From positions 942,192 through 1,006,191 of the forward strand of contig NZ_CP061302.1 in assembly GCF_018687675.1 (NCBI RefSeq): a stretch of DNA of 64,000 nucleotides, read 5' to 3'. Below, piece after piece: positions 27,849-37,407 of the stretch (positions are counted from its first letter, which is position 1; each line of letters begins with the position of its first letter). This DNA is from Polynucleobacter sp. MG-Unter2-18. Lineage in GTDB: Bacteria > Pseudomonadota > Gammaproteobacteria > Burkholderiales > Burkholderiaceae. Under the pieces are notes generated by a model that made no database searches, was not told the DNA's origin, and saw nothing but the letters and a program-made list of their open reading frames with translations. A program made the position numbers and the translations under genes.

Positions 27849-28735
27849 TCAATCAGTAGTAAGGCAGCATCCAAGCCGACTCGGTCAAAAGCCGCGTCGG
27901 CTTTTTCTTTAACAATCGGTTTTGCTCTATAGGCAATACTGATGCCTGAGCCTTGCATCATTGGTAAATCGTTGGATCCGTCACCCATAGTGATGGAGTT
28001 CTCTTTATGGCAATTCATCAGAACACAGGCTTGTTCTAAATAGGCATTTTTAGCAGCACCATCAACGATATCGCCAATGACCTTGCCTGTTAGTTTGCCA
28101 TTGATGATTTCCAAGGTATTGGCTTGGGTTTGTTTAAAGCCTAACTCTTGTTGAAGCTTATGAGTAAAGAAGGTAAAGCCGCCAGAAACGAGCAGCGTAT
28201 AAAGTCCTTGAGCATTTGCTCCAGCCAGTAATTGAGCGGCACCAGGGTTGGGACGTAGACGTTCTTTGTAGACCGAATCCAGAACATCAGCAGATACACC
28301 AGCTAAAAGAGCTACACGTCTGCGCAAGCTTTCTTTAAAGTCTTTAATTTCACCACGCATGGTGGCCTCAGTGATTTCTGAAACAGCGGCTTTCTTACCA
28401 GTAAAGTAGGCAATCTCATCAATGCACTCAATGTTGATGAGAGTGGAGTCCATGTCCATGGCAAGCACTTTCACTTCATCCGACTTAAATCCGGATGAAA
28501 GAAAAGCTAAATCGGTGTCGTGTGCTGCGGCAATATCTCGCATAGCGACCCTTGCTTCAGGCAATAAGGCTTGGGAGCAAGTCCAGCGGGTAGTGAAGTA
28601 TTTGGAGTGCGTATGCCCTACAACTTCCTTTGTTATTGCAATGCCTAAGACTTTTGCGTGCTCGATCAATGCCATGTGTAATTCTGCAGGGATCGCAGTG
28701 TTAGCAAGGGCGACAAGTGTGAGGTGATTAGACAT
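27845..28735 (-). CDS. serB: Phosphoserine phosphatase
   Basis: This 296-residue HAD-superfamily phosphatase carries out the last step of serine synthesis. Motif I is DMDSTLINIECIDEIA, with the nucleophilic Asp around residue 92. Motif II is LLVSGGFTFFTHKL, and motif III/IV is MGDGSNDLPMMQGSG. An N-terminal region of about 85 residues resembles the ACT-like part of proteobacterial SerB. It ends tail to tail with the thiolase and is followed upstream, on the same strand, by mfd 20 bp away, so it may be read through from mfd. Confidence 0.95.
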   Translation of the reverse strand: MSNHLTLVALANTAIPAELHMALIEHAKVLGIAITKEVVGHTHSKYFTTRWTCSQALLPEARVAMRDIAAAHDTDLAFLSSGFKSDEVKVLAMDMDSTLINIECIDEIAYFTGKKAAVSEITEATMRGEIKDFKESLRRRVALLAGVSADVLDSVYKERLRPNPGAAQLLAGANAQGLYTLLVSGGFTFFTHKLQQELGFKQTQANTLEIINGKLTGKVIGDIVDGAAKNAYLEQACVLMNCHKENSITMGDGSNDLPMMQGSGISIAYRAKPIVKEKADAAFDRVGLDAALLLID

Positions 28736-28755
28736 GGGTTGTAAGCAATCAATAA

Positions 28756-31700
28756 TTAATTGGCTTGAGCGGTATTGAACATGGCAGATGCATTTAAGCT
28801 TCTCAGAATTTTCCGAATTTGGTCGAGGCGTTGCTCTAGTTTCTCAAAATCCTTCTCTTTTTGGGGGAGAATTTTTAATTTATCTTGGCCATTCAGTTGT
28901 ATATATTTTGATGATTGAATCAGTTGAATAATCTTCATCGGGTCAATGGGTGGATTGGGGATGAACTGAATCTGAATGGACAATGGGCTGGCGTCAATCT
29001 TTTTGATACCAAAGCGGGTCATCTCCAGACGTAAGCGATGGGTTTCATAAAGAGATTTGGCCTGATCAGGTAAGTCACCATAGCGATCTACTAGTTCCTC
29101 ACGCAATCCCATCAACTCAGAGAAGTCGTTTGTACCGGCAAAGCGCTTGTACATCGATAGTCGCTCGTGGACATCTGGGCAATAGTCATTTGGAAAGAGG
29201 GCTGGTACACCTAAATTGACATCAGTTGTTGCTTGGAGTGGTGACAAGAGATCCGGCTCTTTACCGCTGCGCAGAGATTTCACTGCACGATTGAGCATCT
29301 CGGTATAAAGCTGAAATCCAATTTCATGAATCTCACCAGACTGCTTATCTCCTAGGACTTCACCAGCACCCCGAATTTCTAAATCGTGCATCGCTAAATA
29401 AAAACCAGAACCGAGTTCTTCCATCGCTTGAATGGCATTTAAACGTAATTGCGCCTGCTTACTCAGTGCCTCAGGATCTGGTACCAGTAAATAAGCGTAG
29501 GCCTGATGATGTGATCGTCCAACACGTCCACGTAATTGATGTAGCTGCGCCAAACCAAACTTATCAGCACGATGCATGATGATCGTATTGGCGGTAGGCA
29601 CATCAATACCAGTTTCAATGATGGTGGTGCATAACAAGATATTAGTACGCTGGGTCACAAAATCACGCATCACCGACTCCAACTCACGTTCATGCATTTG
29701 ACCGTGCGCTACGCTAATGCGCGCTTCTGGAATCAGTTCTTGTAAGGCATGCTTACGATTTTGAATGGTGTCGACTTCGTTATGCAGGAAGTAGACTTGT
29801 CCACCACGTTTAATTTCTCGCAGGACCGCTTCACGAATAACGCCATCACCTTCTCGTCGCACAAAGGTTTTGATGGCTAAGCGCTTCTGGGGCGCAGTAG
29901 CAATAACAGAGAACTCTCGTAAACCTTCCATCGCCATACCAAGTGTTCGTGGAATGGGGGTGGCAGTTAAAGTCAGAATATCTACTTCAGCACGTAATGC
30001 TTTCAGTGCATCTTTTTGACGAACACCAAAACGATGTTCCTCATCCACAATCACTAAGCCTAAATTAGCGAACTGAGTTTCTTTAGATAGCAGCTTATGT
30101 GTGCCGATAATAATGTCGGCTTCACCTTTGGCAATCGCTGCTAGTGCAGCATTAATCTCTTTAGTAGTTTTAAAGCGGGAGAGCTCAACGATGCGCACAG
30201 GCCAATCGGCAAAGCGATCTTTCCAGGTCGCAACATGTTGTTCAGCAAGTAGGGTAGTTGGCGCTAAGATGGCCACTTGCTTACCACCCATGACCGCAAC
30301 AAAACTGGCGCGCAGTGCAACCTCTGTTTTACCAAAGCCTACATCACCGCATACCAGTCGATCCATCGGTGTACCACTAGTCATATCCCCAATCACTGCT
30401 GCAATGGCATTTGCTTGATCAGGAGTTTCTTCAAAGCCAAAGCTTTCTGCAAATGCAGCGTAATCATGTGCTGAGAATTCAAAAGCGTGACCTTTACGAA
30501 TGGCTCTAGCGGCATAGAGATTTAAAAGTTCAGCTGCGGTGTCGCGTATTTGCTGGGCAGCCTTACGTCTTGCCTTATCCCACTGGCCCGAGCCTAGCTG
30601 ATGCAATGGTGCTGAATCGGGATCAGAGCCTGCATAACGGGTCACCATTTGCAGTTGTTGTACTGGTACGTATAGAGTGGCATCTTTGGCGTATACCAAG
30701 TGCAAGAACTCTTCAAAGATAGGCTCTTCCTTAGGCGGCGCTAAATTTAGAAGCACCAAACCTTGATAACGACCGATCCCATGATCAGAGTGCACAACCG
30801 GATCACCAATTTTGAGCTCAGATAAATCTTTAAAGAGCATGTCTGGATCAGCACTCTCACTCTCCTTACCCTTACGTCTTTGACGAGCAGTGGCTGTAAA
30901 CAGCTCTGCCTCCGTGACGATGATCAAGTTTTCAGCAGGCCAGGTGAAACCATTAAACAGTTGCGCTGTTACCAGACCAAATAGAGCATCGCCTTTAATA
31001 AAATCGGAGACGCCTTCAAAACCTTCTGGCTTCAGTGGATAGAGTGGTTTGCCATGTTGACCGGCTACAGAATTGCTCTCTTCAAATAGTTGGCGAATCG
31101 ATTCTTTTCGACCATTGCTATCGCTGCAAATGAGTACACGTACTTTTTCTTGAGCAACTAGAGTGCGCAGTCGATTGATGGGGTCGGTATCTCGCCGATG
31201 AACAGATAGGTCGGGAACTGCTAAAAATTGCGGAGACTCTTGGGCTTGTTTATCCACTTCTTTATTCAATGCCAAACGCGCATATGGCTTAGCTGCAGTA
31301 AAGAATTGATCTACATCCAAAAATAATTCAGCTGGCGGAAGAATAGGGCGATCAAGATCATGTTTTAAGAATTCGTATCTGGAAACGGTATCTTTCCAAA
31401 AGCCCTTGATGGATTCTTCAACATCGCCGATGCTCACAGCCCAAACGGGATCGCCTGAGCGGGGAAAGTAATCAAAGACTGTCGATGACTCTTCAAAAAA
31501 GAGCGGTAGATAAGATTCAATGCCTGCACTAGGAATTCCGAGGTTGGCATCTTTATAAATCGAGCATCGCGTTGGATCACCTTCAAATACTTCGCGCCAT
31601 CGCCCACGAAATGCCGTACGGGAAGCATCATCAAATGGAAATTCGTGACCTGGTAATAAGCGAACTTCTTTTACTGGATAGAGACTGCGCTGAGTATCGG

Positions 31701-32310
31701 GATCAAAAGCTCTAATTTGCTCAATCTCATCACCAAAAAGATCAAGGCGATAAGGCAGACTAGAGCCCATTGGAAATAAATCAATCAAGCCACCCCGGAT
31801 GCTGTATTCACCAGGACGCATTACTGAGCTGACGGGATCGTAACCGGCCTGTTGTAGCTGCAATTTCAGTGCAACTTCATTGAGCTTGTCACCCTGTCTA
31901 AAAAAGAAGGTGTGACCAGATAAAAAGTTTGGTGGGCCCAGTCTTTGCAGTGCTGTAGTAATGGGAACCAGAACAATGTCGCAGCTGCCGTTGAGCAATT
32001 CATACAAAGTTGCTAGGCGCTCTGAAACCAAATCCTGGTGTGGCGAGAAATGGTCGTACGGTAGGATTTCCCAGTCAGGTAGTAGGCGTGTTTTGAGTTG
32101 CGGGGCAAAAGCGGGAATTTCTTCCAAAAGGCGCTGAGCCTCCTGTGCCCGGGCACAGAAAATGACCATGACTGAGAACTCTGAGCGATATCGAATGGCA
32201 GATTGGGCGATGAGCGCAGCATCCGATGAGCCAACTAGGCCTGAAAAGGTAAAGCGCTGCCCAGCCCGGGGTGCGGGTATGGGGGGTACTAGTTTTAATG
32301 CATCAGACAT
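28756..32310 (-). CDS. mfd: Transcription-repair coupling factor Mfd
   Basis: This 1184-residue DNA translocase removes RNA polymerase stalled at lesions and recruits UvrA. The N-terminal UvrB-like module includes LLPDWEILPYDHFSPHQDL. The RNA polymerase interaction domain begins near SELKIGDPVVHSDHGIGRY. The RecG-like helicase motor has Walker A GDVGFGKTEVALRA and the DEEH box VDEEHRFG, then the TRCF C-terminal domain. A TATAAT hexamer on the minus strand (32319-32324) with TTTCCA 17 bp upstream sits only 8 bases before the ATG, so the mRNA may be leaderless. It is divergent from ispD. Confidence 0.96.
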   Translation of the reverse strand: MSDALKLVPPIPAPRAGQRFTFSGLVGSSDAALIAQSAIRYRSEFSVMVIFCARAQEAQRLLEEIPAFAPQLKTRLLPDWEILPYDHFSPHQDLVSERLATLYELLNGSCDIVLVPITTALQRLGPPNFLSGHTFFFRQGDKLNEVALKLQLQQAGYDPVSSVMRPGEYSIRGGLIDLFPMGSSLPYRLDLFGDEIEQIRAFDPDTQRSLYPVKEVRLLPGHEFPFDDASRTAFRGRWREVFEGDPTRCSIYKDANLGIPSAGIESYLPLFFEESSTVFDYFPRSGDPVWAVSIGDVEESIKGFWKDTVSRYEFLKHDLDRPILPPAELFLDVDQFFTAAKPYARLALNKEVDKQAQESPQFLAVPDLSVHRRDTDPINRLRTLVAQEKVRVLICSDSNGRKESIRQLFEESNSVAGQHGKPLYPLKPEGFEGVSDFIKGDALFGLVTAQLFNGFTWPAENLIIVTEAELFTATARQRRKGKESESADPDMLFKDLSELKIGDPVVHSDHGIGRYQGLVLLNLAPPKEEPIFEEFLHLVYAKDATLYVPVQQLQMVTRYAGSDPDSAPLHQLGSGQWDKARRKAAQQIRDTAAELLNLYAARAIRKGHAFEFSAHDYAAFAESFGFEETPDQANAIAAVIGDMTSGTPMDRLVCGDVGFGKTEVALRASFVAVMGGKQVAILAPTTLLAEQHVATWKDRFADWPVRIVELSRFKTTKEINAALAAIAKGEADIIIGTHKLLSKETQFANLGLVIVDEEHRFGVRQKDALKALRAEVDILTLTATPIPRTLGMAMEGLREFSVIATAPQKRLAIKTFVRREGDGVIREAVLREIKRGGQVYFLHNEVDTIQNRKHALQELIPEARISVAHGQMHERELESVMRDFVTQRTNILLCTTIIETGIDVPTANTIIMHRADKFGLAQLHQLRGRVGRSHHQAYAYLLVPDPEALSKQAQLRLNAIQAMEELGSGFYLAMHDLEIRGAGEVLGDKQSGEIHEIGFQLYTEMLNRAVKSLRSGKEPDLLSPLQATTDVNLGVPALFPNDYCPDVHERLSMYKRFAGTNDFSELMGLREELVDRYGDLPDQAKSLYETHRLRLEMTRFGIKKIDASPLSIQIQFIPNPPIDPMKIIQLIQSSKYIQLNGQDKLKILPQKEKDFEKLEQRLDQIRKILRSLNASAMFNTAQAN

Positions 32311-32318
32311 CTAAGCTC

Positions 32319-32347
32319 ATTATAGAATCAGGTATGCCTGCTGGAAA
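32319..32347 (-). promoter_or_regulatory. Predicted mfd promoter, probable leaderless start
   Basis: On the minus strand, TTTCCA (32342-32347) and TATAAT (32319-32324) are separated by 17 bp. Transcription would begin near 32312, within one to three bases of the mfd ATG at 32310. No ribosome binding site is visible before the ATG. The -35 element lies inside the first codons of ispD. Confidence 0.45.
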
Positions 32348-33092
32348 TCAATCTTCACCATCTTTAGCTCAATGTCATGCCCTGTTGCCTACGGCAGGTA
32401 CGGGATCTCGGCTTGGCGGAGCTTTGCCAAAGCAGTTTCAGGAGCTGGCAGGAAAGCCGATGCTAGCTTATGCCCTAGATGCTTTTGTTCAGACTCCTGA
32501 GATTGCCTCTATATGGGTGGGTGTAAGCCCTAGTTTTATCGATAACCCCATCCTAGGCACGCTTACCAGTAAAGCTCCAGCGATCCGCTTCACTCCAAGC
32601 GGGGGACCCACCCGCCAAGAAACCGTCCTCAATACTTTGGCAGAGATGCTCAAAGCAGGTATTCCTGAGAGCGATTGGGTTCTAGTGCACGACGCTGCTA
32701 GACCAGGAATCACACCTCAACTCATTCAAAAACTCATTCTTGCTGTAAATCAAACGGGCGAGGGTGGCTTATTGGCAATGCCACTAGCTGACACCCTCAA
32801 GATGGCTGATGCTAACTCCGCGATTGCTGGTAATCCCAGCCGGTCTGTGAAGACAATATCCCGAGATCATCTATGGCAGGCCCAAACACCTCAGATGTTT
32901 GGCTTAAAGCAGCTGCACGATGCCATTGAAGAGGGCATTCGCTTGGAGGCGGATATTACAGATGAGGCCAGTGCCATGGAGCTGATTGGCAAAACCCCCT
33001 TATTAATTGAGGGTGCGACTCGTAATTTCAAAGTAACCCACCCGGCAGATTGGGATTTGATGCAAACCCTCTTGCGCACCTCTAAAAACTAA
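32334..33092 (+). CDS. ispD: 2-C-methyl-D-erythritol 4-phosphate cytidylyltransferase
   Basis: IspD forms CDP-methylerythritol in the MEP isoprenoid pathway. The N-terminal CTP-binding motif is [30 protein letters not shown] carries the metal-binding Asp, and [11 protein letters not shown] and [10 protein letters not shown] complete the family set. I chose the ATG at 32334 (252 residues, no overlap with mfd). An in-frame ATG at 32298 and earlier codons would overlap the divergent mfd start and extend beyond family length. ispF follows after 25 bp, the usual pairing. Confidence 0.93.
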   Translation: MPAGNQSSPSLAQCHALLPTAGTGSRLGGALPKQFQELAGKPMLAYALDAFVQTPEIASIWVGVSPSFIDNPILGTLTSKAPAIRFTPSGGPTRQETVLNTLAEMLKAGIPESDWVLVHDAARPGITPQLIQKLILAVNQTGEGGLLAMPLADTLKMADANSAIAGNPSRSVKTISRDHLWQAQTPQMFGLKQLHDAIEEGIRLEADITDEASAMELIGKTPLLIEGATRNFKVTHPADWDLMQTLLRTSKN

Positions 33093-33117
33093 TCGTCAAG
33101 AGAGTATTTACAAGCCC

Positions 33118-33621
33118 ATGACATCCAGCACACCTCATATTCCTCAATTTCGCATTGGCCAAGGCTACGACGTTCATGCCTTGGTCGAGGGTCGTAAGCT
33201 GATTCTCGGTGGGGTCCATGTTCCTAATGAAAAGGGCTTGCTGGGACATTCTGATGCGGATGCCTTGTTGCATGCTTTGACGGATGCTTTACTGGGTGCT
33301 GCAGGCTTGAATGATATTGGGCAGTTATTTCCAGATACGGATCCACAGTTTAAGGACATGGATAGCCGCATTTTGCTCAGAGCAGCTCTGCAAAAGATCC
33401 AAGCAGCTGGATTTCACGTGGGCAATGTGGATGCAACGATTATTTGTCAAAAACCTAAATTAGCCACTTTCTTGCCGGAAATGGTCCACAATATTGCAGC
33501 AGATTTGCTGGTGACGCCCAGCCATGTCAACCTCAAGGCTAAAACCAATGAATCTCTTGGGCACCTTGGCAGAGGCGAGGGCATAGCAGTTCATGCCGTG
33601 GCTTTGCTCTACAAGGTCTAA
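33118..33621 (+). CDS. ispF: 2-C-methyl-D-erythritol 2,4-cyclodiphosphate synthase
   Basis: This 167-residue trimeric zinc enzyme forms the cyclodiphosphate in the MEP pathway. The zinc ligands are in [12 protein letters not shown] and [18 protein letters not shown], and the C-terminal part has [17 protein letters not shown]. Length is typical. It follows ispD by 25 bp and is probably co-transcribed. The tRNA-Leu gene starts 81 bp downstream. Confidence 0.96.
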   Translation: MTSSTPHIPQFRIGQGYDVHALVEGRKLILGGVHVPNEKGLLGHSDADALLHALTDALLGAAGLNDIGQLFPDTDPQFKDMDSRILLRAALQKIQAAGFHVGNVDATIICQKPKLATFLPEMVHNIAADLLVTPSHVNLKAKTNESLGHLGRGEGIAVHAVALLYKV

Positions 33622-33702
33622 ATATCCTTCAAAACCGCTAAGCATTGTAGAATTGTGGTCTTTAGAGTGAAGCTTCAGCTCGGTAGTGTTTGCGGAATTC
33701 GC

Positions 33703-33789
33703 GCGAGGATGGCGAAATTGGTAGACGCACCAGGTTTAGGTCCTGACGCCAGCAATGGTGTGGGGGTTCGAGTCCCCCTCCTCGCACCA
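33703..33789 (+). tRNA. tRNA-Leu (anticodon UAG)
   Basis: An 87-base tRNA with acceptor arms GCGAGGA (33703-33709) and TCCTCGC (33779-33785), discriminator A and encoded CCA. The anticodon loop TTTAGGT gives UAG. A long variable arm is present, as expected for leucine. The outermost anticodon-stem pair is C-A, a mismatch; the rest pairs normally, and GGTTCGAGTCC supplies the T arm. Confidence 0.95.
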
Positions 33790-33846
33790 CAAGATAGCTA
33801 CTTGGCTTGGGCTTCACATAATCCGATTTTCAATTAAGAGACGAGA

Positions 33847-35184
33847 ATGGCTGTGCAGATAGAAAATTTAGGTCAGTTAGACCGCAAAGTGACCTTAGAG
33901 TTCGCTCGCGTCGATTTGGCGAAGGCAAGAGAAGACCGTTTGGCTAAATTGGGTAAAACCATGAAAGCCCCAGGCTTCCGTCCAGGCAAAGTGCCTAAGA
34001 CTATGGTCGAAAAGCAATACGGCATGCAGGTCGATTTCGAACTTCAGTTTGATAAAGCTCAAGAACTCTTTTATGACTTAGCCCAAAAAGAAAAAATTCA
34101 ATTGGCTGGTCAACCACGTCTCGACCCTAAATCAGAATTAGACGCAGACAAGATCGTGTTTGACGCTTACTTTGAAGTCTTGCCAGAAGTAAAGATTGGC
34201 GACATCACTAAAGCAGAGGTAACTAAGTACACAACGGATATCTCGGATGCAGAGATTGATCGTGCACTCGATGTGTTGCGCAAGCAGCAAGTACATTACC
34301 ATCCACGTGGCGATGCCGGTGATCATGGTGATGGCGGTGCAAACACCGCTGCGCAAGCTGGCGACCAAGTGGTTATTGACTTCGTTGGCAAGATCGATGG
34401 CGTCGAATTTGCAGGCGGCAAAGCAGAAAACTTTGAATACGTGCTCGGCGAAGGCCGCATGTTGCCAGAATTTGAAGCTGCTACTTTAGGTCTCAAAGCA
34501 GGTGAAAGCAAGACTTTCCTATTAAGCTTCCCAGCGGATTACCACGGTAAAGATGTTGCCGGTAAAACTGCTGATTTCACGATCACTGTCAAGTCAGTGA
34601 ATTGGGCGCACTTGCCAGTAGTTGATGACGCATTTGCATTGTCCTTAGGTGTTACCGAGGGTGGCGTTGCGAAGATGCGCTCAGAAGTCAAAGAAAATTT
34701 AGATCGCGAAACTAAGCGTCGCATTACTTCCCTACTAAAAGGCGAAGTAATGGAGAAGCTCAACAGCATTTGCGAATTTGATGTGCCCAAGTCTTTAGTT
34801 GCTCAAGAGCAAGAGCGCTTAGCTGAGTCTGCACGTCAAGACTTAATACAGCGCGGCATTCCAAATGCAAAAGATGCGCCAATTCCAGCAGAGATGTTTG
34901 CTGAGCAAGCCGTGAAGCGTGTCCGCCTCGGTTTGATTCTGAGTGACTTGGTTAAGCAGCAGAATTTATCTGCTACTGCAGATCAAATTAAAGCTGAGAT
35001 TGATGAGCAGGCTGCTACTTACGAAGATCCAAAAGAAGTAGTGCGTTGGTTCTACAGCAATCCTAACCGCCTCAAAGATGTTGAGAACTTGGTGCTTGAA
35101 GATAATGTGATGAAGTATTTCACTTCTCAGGCTAAAGTAATTGACAAAGCAGTTACTTTCGAAGAACTCAGCAAGCTTAACTAA
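33847..35184 (+). CDS. tig: Trigger factor
   Basis: This 445-residue ribosome-associated chaperone and prolyl isomerase has the ribosome-binding N-terminal domain with APGFRPGKVPKTMVEKQYG (signature around residues 40-58). The FKBP-type domain follows (about 170-255, with GDQVVIDFVGKIDG and FLLSFPADYHG), then the helical C-terminal chaperone domain. A histidine- and glycine-rich insert, HYHPRGDAGDHGDGG (about 151-165), precedes the FKBP part. It heads tig-clpP-clpX-lon, a conserved protein quality-control order. Confidence 0.96.
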   Translation: MAVQIENLGQLDRKVTLEFARVDLAKAREDRLAKLGKTMKAPGFRPGKVPKTMVEKQYGMQVDFELQFDKAQELFYDLAQKEKIQLAGQPRLDPKSELDADKIVFDAYFEVLPEVKIGDITKAEVTKYTTDISDAEIDRALDVLRKQQVHYHPRGDAGDHGDGGANTAAQAGDQVVIDFVGKIDGVEFAGGKAENFEYVLGEGRMLPEFEAATLGLKAGESKTFLLSFPADYHGKDVAGKTADFTITVKSVNWAHLPVVDDAFALSLGVTEGGVAKMRSEVKENLDRETKRRITSLLKGEVMEKLNSICEFDVPKSLVAQEQERLAESARQDLIQRGIPNAKDAPIPAEMFAEQAVKRVRLGLILSDLVKQQNLSATADQIKAEIDEQAATYEDPKEVVRWFYSNPNRLKDVENLVLEDNVMKYFTSQAKVIDKAVTFEELSKLN

Positions 35185-35211
35185 GTCAATAATTAATAAA
35201 GGTCTGACCAC

Positions 35212-35841
35212 ATGAACCAGAATCATTTCCAGTCTGAGAATTTAGAGCCAAAAAGTTTGGGTTTAGTTCCAATGGTGATTGAAACCTCTGGTCGAGGCGA
35301 GAGGGCTTATGACATTTACTCTCGCTTACTCAGAGAACGCGTCGTTTTCTTAGTTGGCGAAGTGAATGATCAAACTGCCAACTTAGTGATTGCACAGTTG
35401 CTATTCCTCGAGAGCGAGAACCCAGATAAAGAAATCTCTCTGTACATCAACTCTCCAGGCGGCTCCGTTTCAGCTGGCCTCGCAATTTATGACACGATGC
35501 AATTTATCAAACCGCACGTGAGCACATTGTGTATGGGTATGGCTGCAAGTATGGGTGCGTTCTTATTGTGCGCTGGTGAGAAGGGTAAGCGCTATGCTTT
35601 GCCGAATTCACGCGTGATGATTCATCAGCCATTAGGCGGTGCACGCGGTCAAGCTTCAGACATTGAGATCCAAGCTCGTGAAATCCTCTATCTGCGTGAG
35701 CGCTTAAATCAGATTTTGTCTGATCGCACAGGCCAAACAATTGAAACAATCGCCAAAGATACTGATCGCGATAACTTTATGTCTGCAGACCAGGCTCAAG
35801 AGTATGGCTTGATCGATAAAGTCATCGATAAGCGCCCTTAA
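35212..35841 (+). CDS. clpP: ATP-dependent Clp protease proteolytic subunit
   Basis: This 209-residue serine peptidase forms the tetradecameric chamber served by ClpX and ClpA. The catalytic serine lies in [16 protein letters not shown], the histidine in [10 protein letters not shown], and the aspartate in KDTDRDNFM. Spacing to tig is 27 bp and to clpX 26 bp, so the genes form one unit. Length is normal. Confidence 0.97.
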   Translation: MNQNHFQSENLEPKSLGLVPMVIETSGRGERAYDIYSRLLRERVVFLVGEVNDQTANLVIAQLLFLESENPDKEISLYINSPGGSVSAGLAIYDTMQFIKPHVSTLCMGMAASMGAFLLCAGEKGKRYALPNSRVMIHQPLGGARGQASDIEIQAREILYLRERLNQILSDRTGQTIETIAKDTDRDNFMSADQAQEYGLIDKVIDKRP

Positions 35842-35867
35842 TTCGAATTTTATTTTAGACAGCTACT

Positions 35868-37229
35868 TTGAGCGATATCAACTCTACTAACAGCACAGAC
35901 AAAGTTCTGTATTGCTCTTTTTGCGGCAAGAGTCAGCACGAAGTTAAAAAGCTGATTGCCGGTCCTTCCGTATTTATTTGCGATGAGTGTATTGACCTTT
36001 GTACGGACATCATTCAAGAAGAACTATCAAAGCTACCCAAGCTCGAGGGCGATGATTCTTTGCCGACACCCCATCAGATTCGCGAGAATCTGGATCAGTA
36101 TGTGATTGGCCAAGATCATGCCAAGAAGACTTTGGCAGTAGCGGTCTATAACCACTACAAACGCCTGCAGTATTTACCAAAGCCAAAAAAAGAGAAGTTG
36201 GATAAAGATGGCAAGCCTGCAGAGACTTCTGATAAAAAAGAATCTAAGCTTCCTGCTAAAGCTATGGTTGACGGTGTCGAATTAGCTAAAAGTAATATTT
36301 TGCTGATTGGCCCAACTGGCTCTGGCAAAACCTTGTTAGCTCAGACCTTAGCGCGTATGTTGGATGTGCCGTTTGTGATGGCTGATGCAACTACCTTGAC
36401 CGAAGCGGGTTATGTTGGTGAAGACGTTGAGAATATTATTCAAAAATTGTTACAGGCTTGCGACTACAACGTAGAAAAAGCGCAACGTGGCATTGTGTAT
36501 ATCGATGAGATTGATAAAATCTCCCGTAAATCGGATAACCCATCTATCACTCGTGATGTATCGGGTGAGGGCGTTCAACAGGCGCTTCTAAAGCTAGTTG
36601 AAGGCACTATGGCTTCTGTGCCACCTCAAGGCGGTCGCAAGCATCCCAATCAAGATTTCTTACAAGTCGATACCACTAATATTTTGTTTATCTGCGGTGG
36701 CGCATTCGATGGCCTTGAGAAGGTCATACAGCAGCGTACTGCAAAGACCGGTATTGGATTTAATGCCACGGTTCCAGGTAAAGACGATCGCGGTATCAGC
36801 GACCTCTTGATCGAAGTAGAGCCTGAAGATCTCATTAAGTTTGGCCTCATTCCTGAATTGATCGGTAGATTGCCAGTCGTAGCCACTTTGGCGCAATTGG
36901 ATGAAGCAGCATTGATCCAGATTTTGACTGAGCCCAAAAATGCCTTAGTTAAGCAATATCAGGCTCTGTTGACGATGGAAGGCTCTGAGCTAGAAGTTCG
37001 CCCAACAGCTTTGTCAGCAATTGCTAAAAAAGCCATTGCTCGTAAGACCGGTGCTCGTGGCCTACGTTCTATTCTTGAGGGATCCCTCATGGATGTGATG
37101 TATGACCTGCCCTCTTTGAAGAATGTTCAAAAGGTGGTCATTGATGAAAGCACCATTGCTGAAGGCGGTAAGCCCATCTTGGTCTACAAACAAGGTGAAG
37201 AATCTACAGAATTGAGTAAAAAAGCCTAA
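35868..37229 (+). CDS. clpX: ATP-dependent Clp protease ATP-binding subunit ClpX
   Basis: This 453-residue AAA+ unfoldase feeds substrates to ClpP. The N-terminal C4 zinc finger is CSFCGKS and CDECIDLC. Walker A is GPTGSGKT, Walker B is [10 protein letters not shown], and the pore and IGF-type loops for ClpP docking are in the expected places. The start is a TTG at 35868, which places the [12 protein letters not shown] leader before the zinc finger at the normal distance. It is somewhat longer than E. coli ClpX (424 residues) because of a lysine-rich insert (about residues 105-128). Confidence 0.96.
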   Translation: MSDINSTNSTDKVLYCSFCGKSQHEVKKLIAGPSVFICDECIDLCTDIIQEELSKLPKLEGDDSLPTPHQIRENLDQYVIGQDHAKKTLAVAVYNHYKRLQYLPKPKKEKLDKDGKPAETSDKKESKLPAKAMVDGVELAKSNILLIGPTGSGKTLLAQTLARMLDVPFVMADATTLTEAGYVGEDVENIIQKLLQACDYNVEKAQRGIVYIDEIDKISRKSDNPSITRDVSGEGVQQALLKLVEGTMASVPPQGGRKHPNQDFLQVDTTNILFICGGAFDGLEKVIQQRTAKTGIGFNATVPGKDDRGISDLLIEVEPEDLIKFGLIPELIGRLPVVATLAQLDEAALIQILTEPKNALVKQYQALLTMEGSELEVRPTALSAIAKKAIARKTGARGLRSILEGSLMDVMYDLPSLKNVQKVVIDESTIAEGGKPILVYKQGEESTELSKKA

Positions 37230-37287
37230 TTTTTGCTACTTTTTTGCTGTTTTTAGTAGTTTTTACTCACTTTTTGCCTATTTCCCC

Positions 37288-37317
37288 CTTGTTTTTCGCT
37301 AGGCGGCACCCACATAG
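37288..37317 (+). promoter_or_regulatory. Possible heat-shock (sigma-32) promoter for lon
   Basis: CTTGTTT (37288-37294) resembles the sigma-32 -35 element CTTGAAA, and CCACATAG (37310-37317) resembles the -10 element CCCCATNT, with a 15-base spacer. It lies in the 178-bp gap between clpX and lon, 91 bases before the lon ATG. The match is moderate. Confidence 0.35.
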
Positions 37318-37407
37318 GTAGTATCCTATTCTCTAATAATGACTGTATCTAGTGGTACGGCATTTTTAGAGATATTTACGGAATGACTATTTTGGAGGAA
37401 TTGCCCC

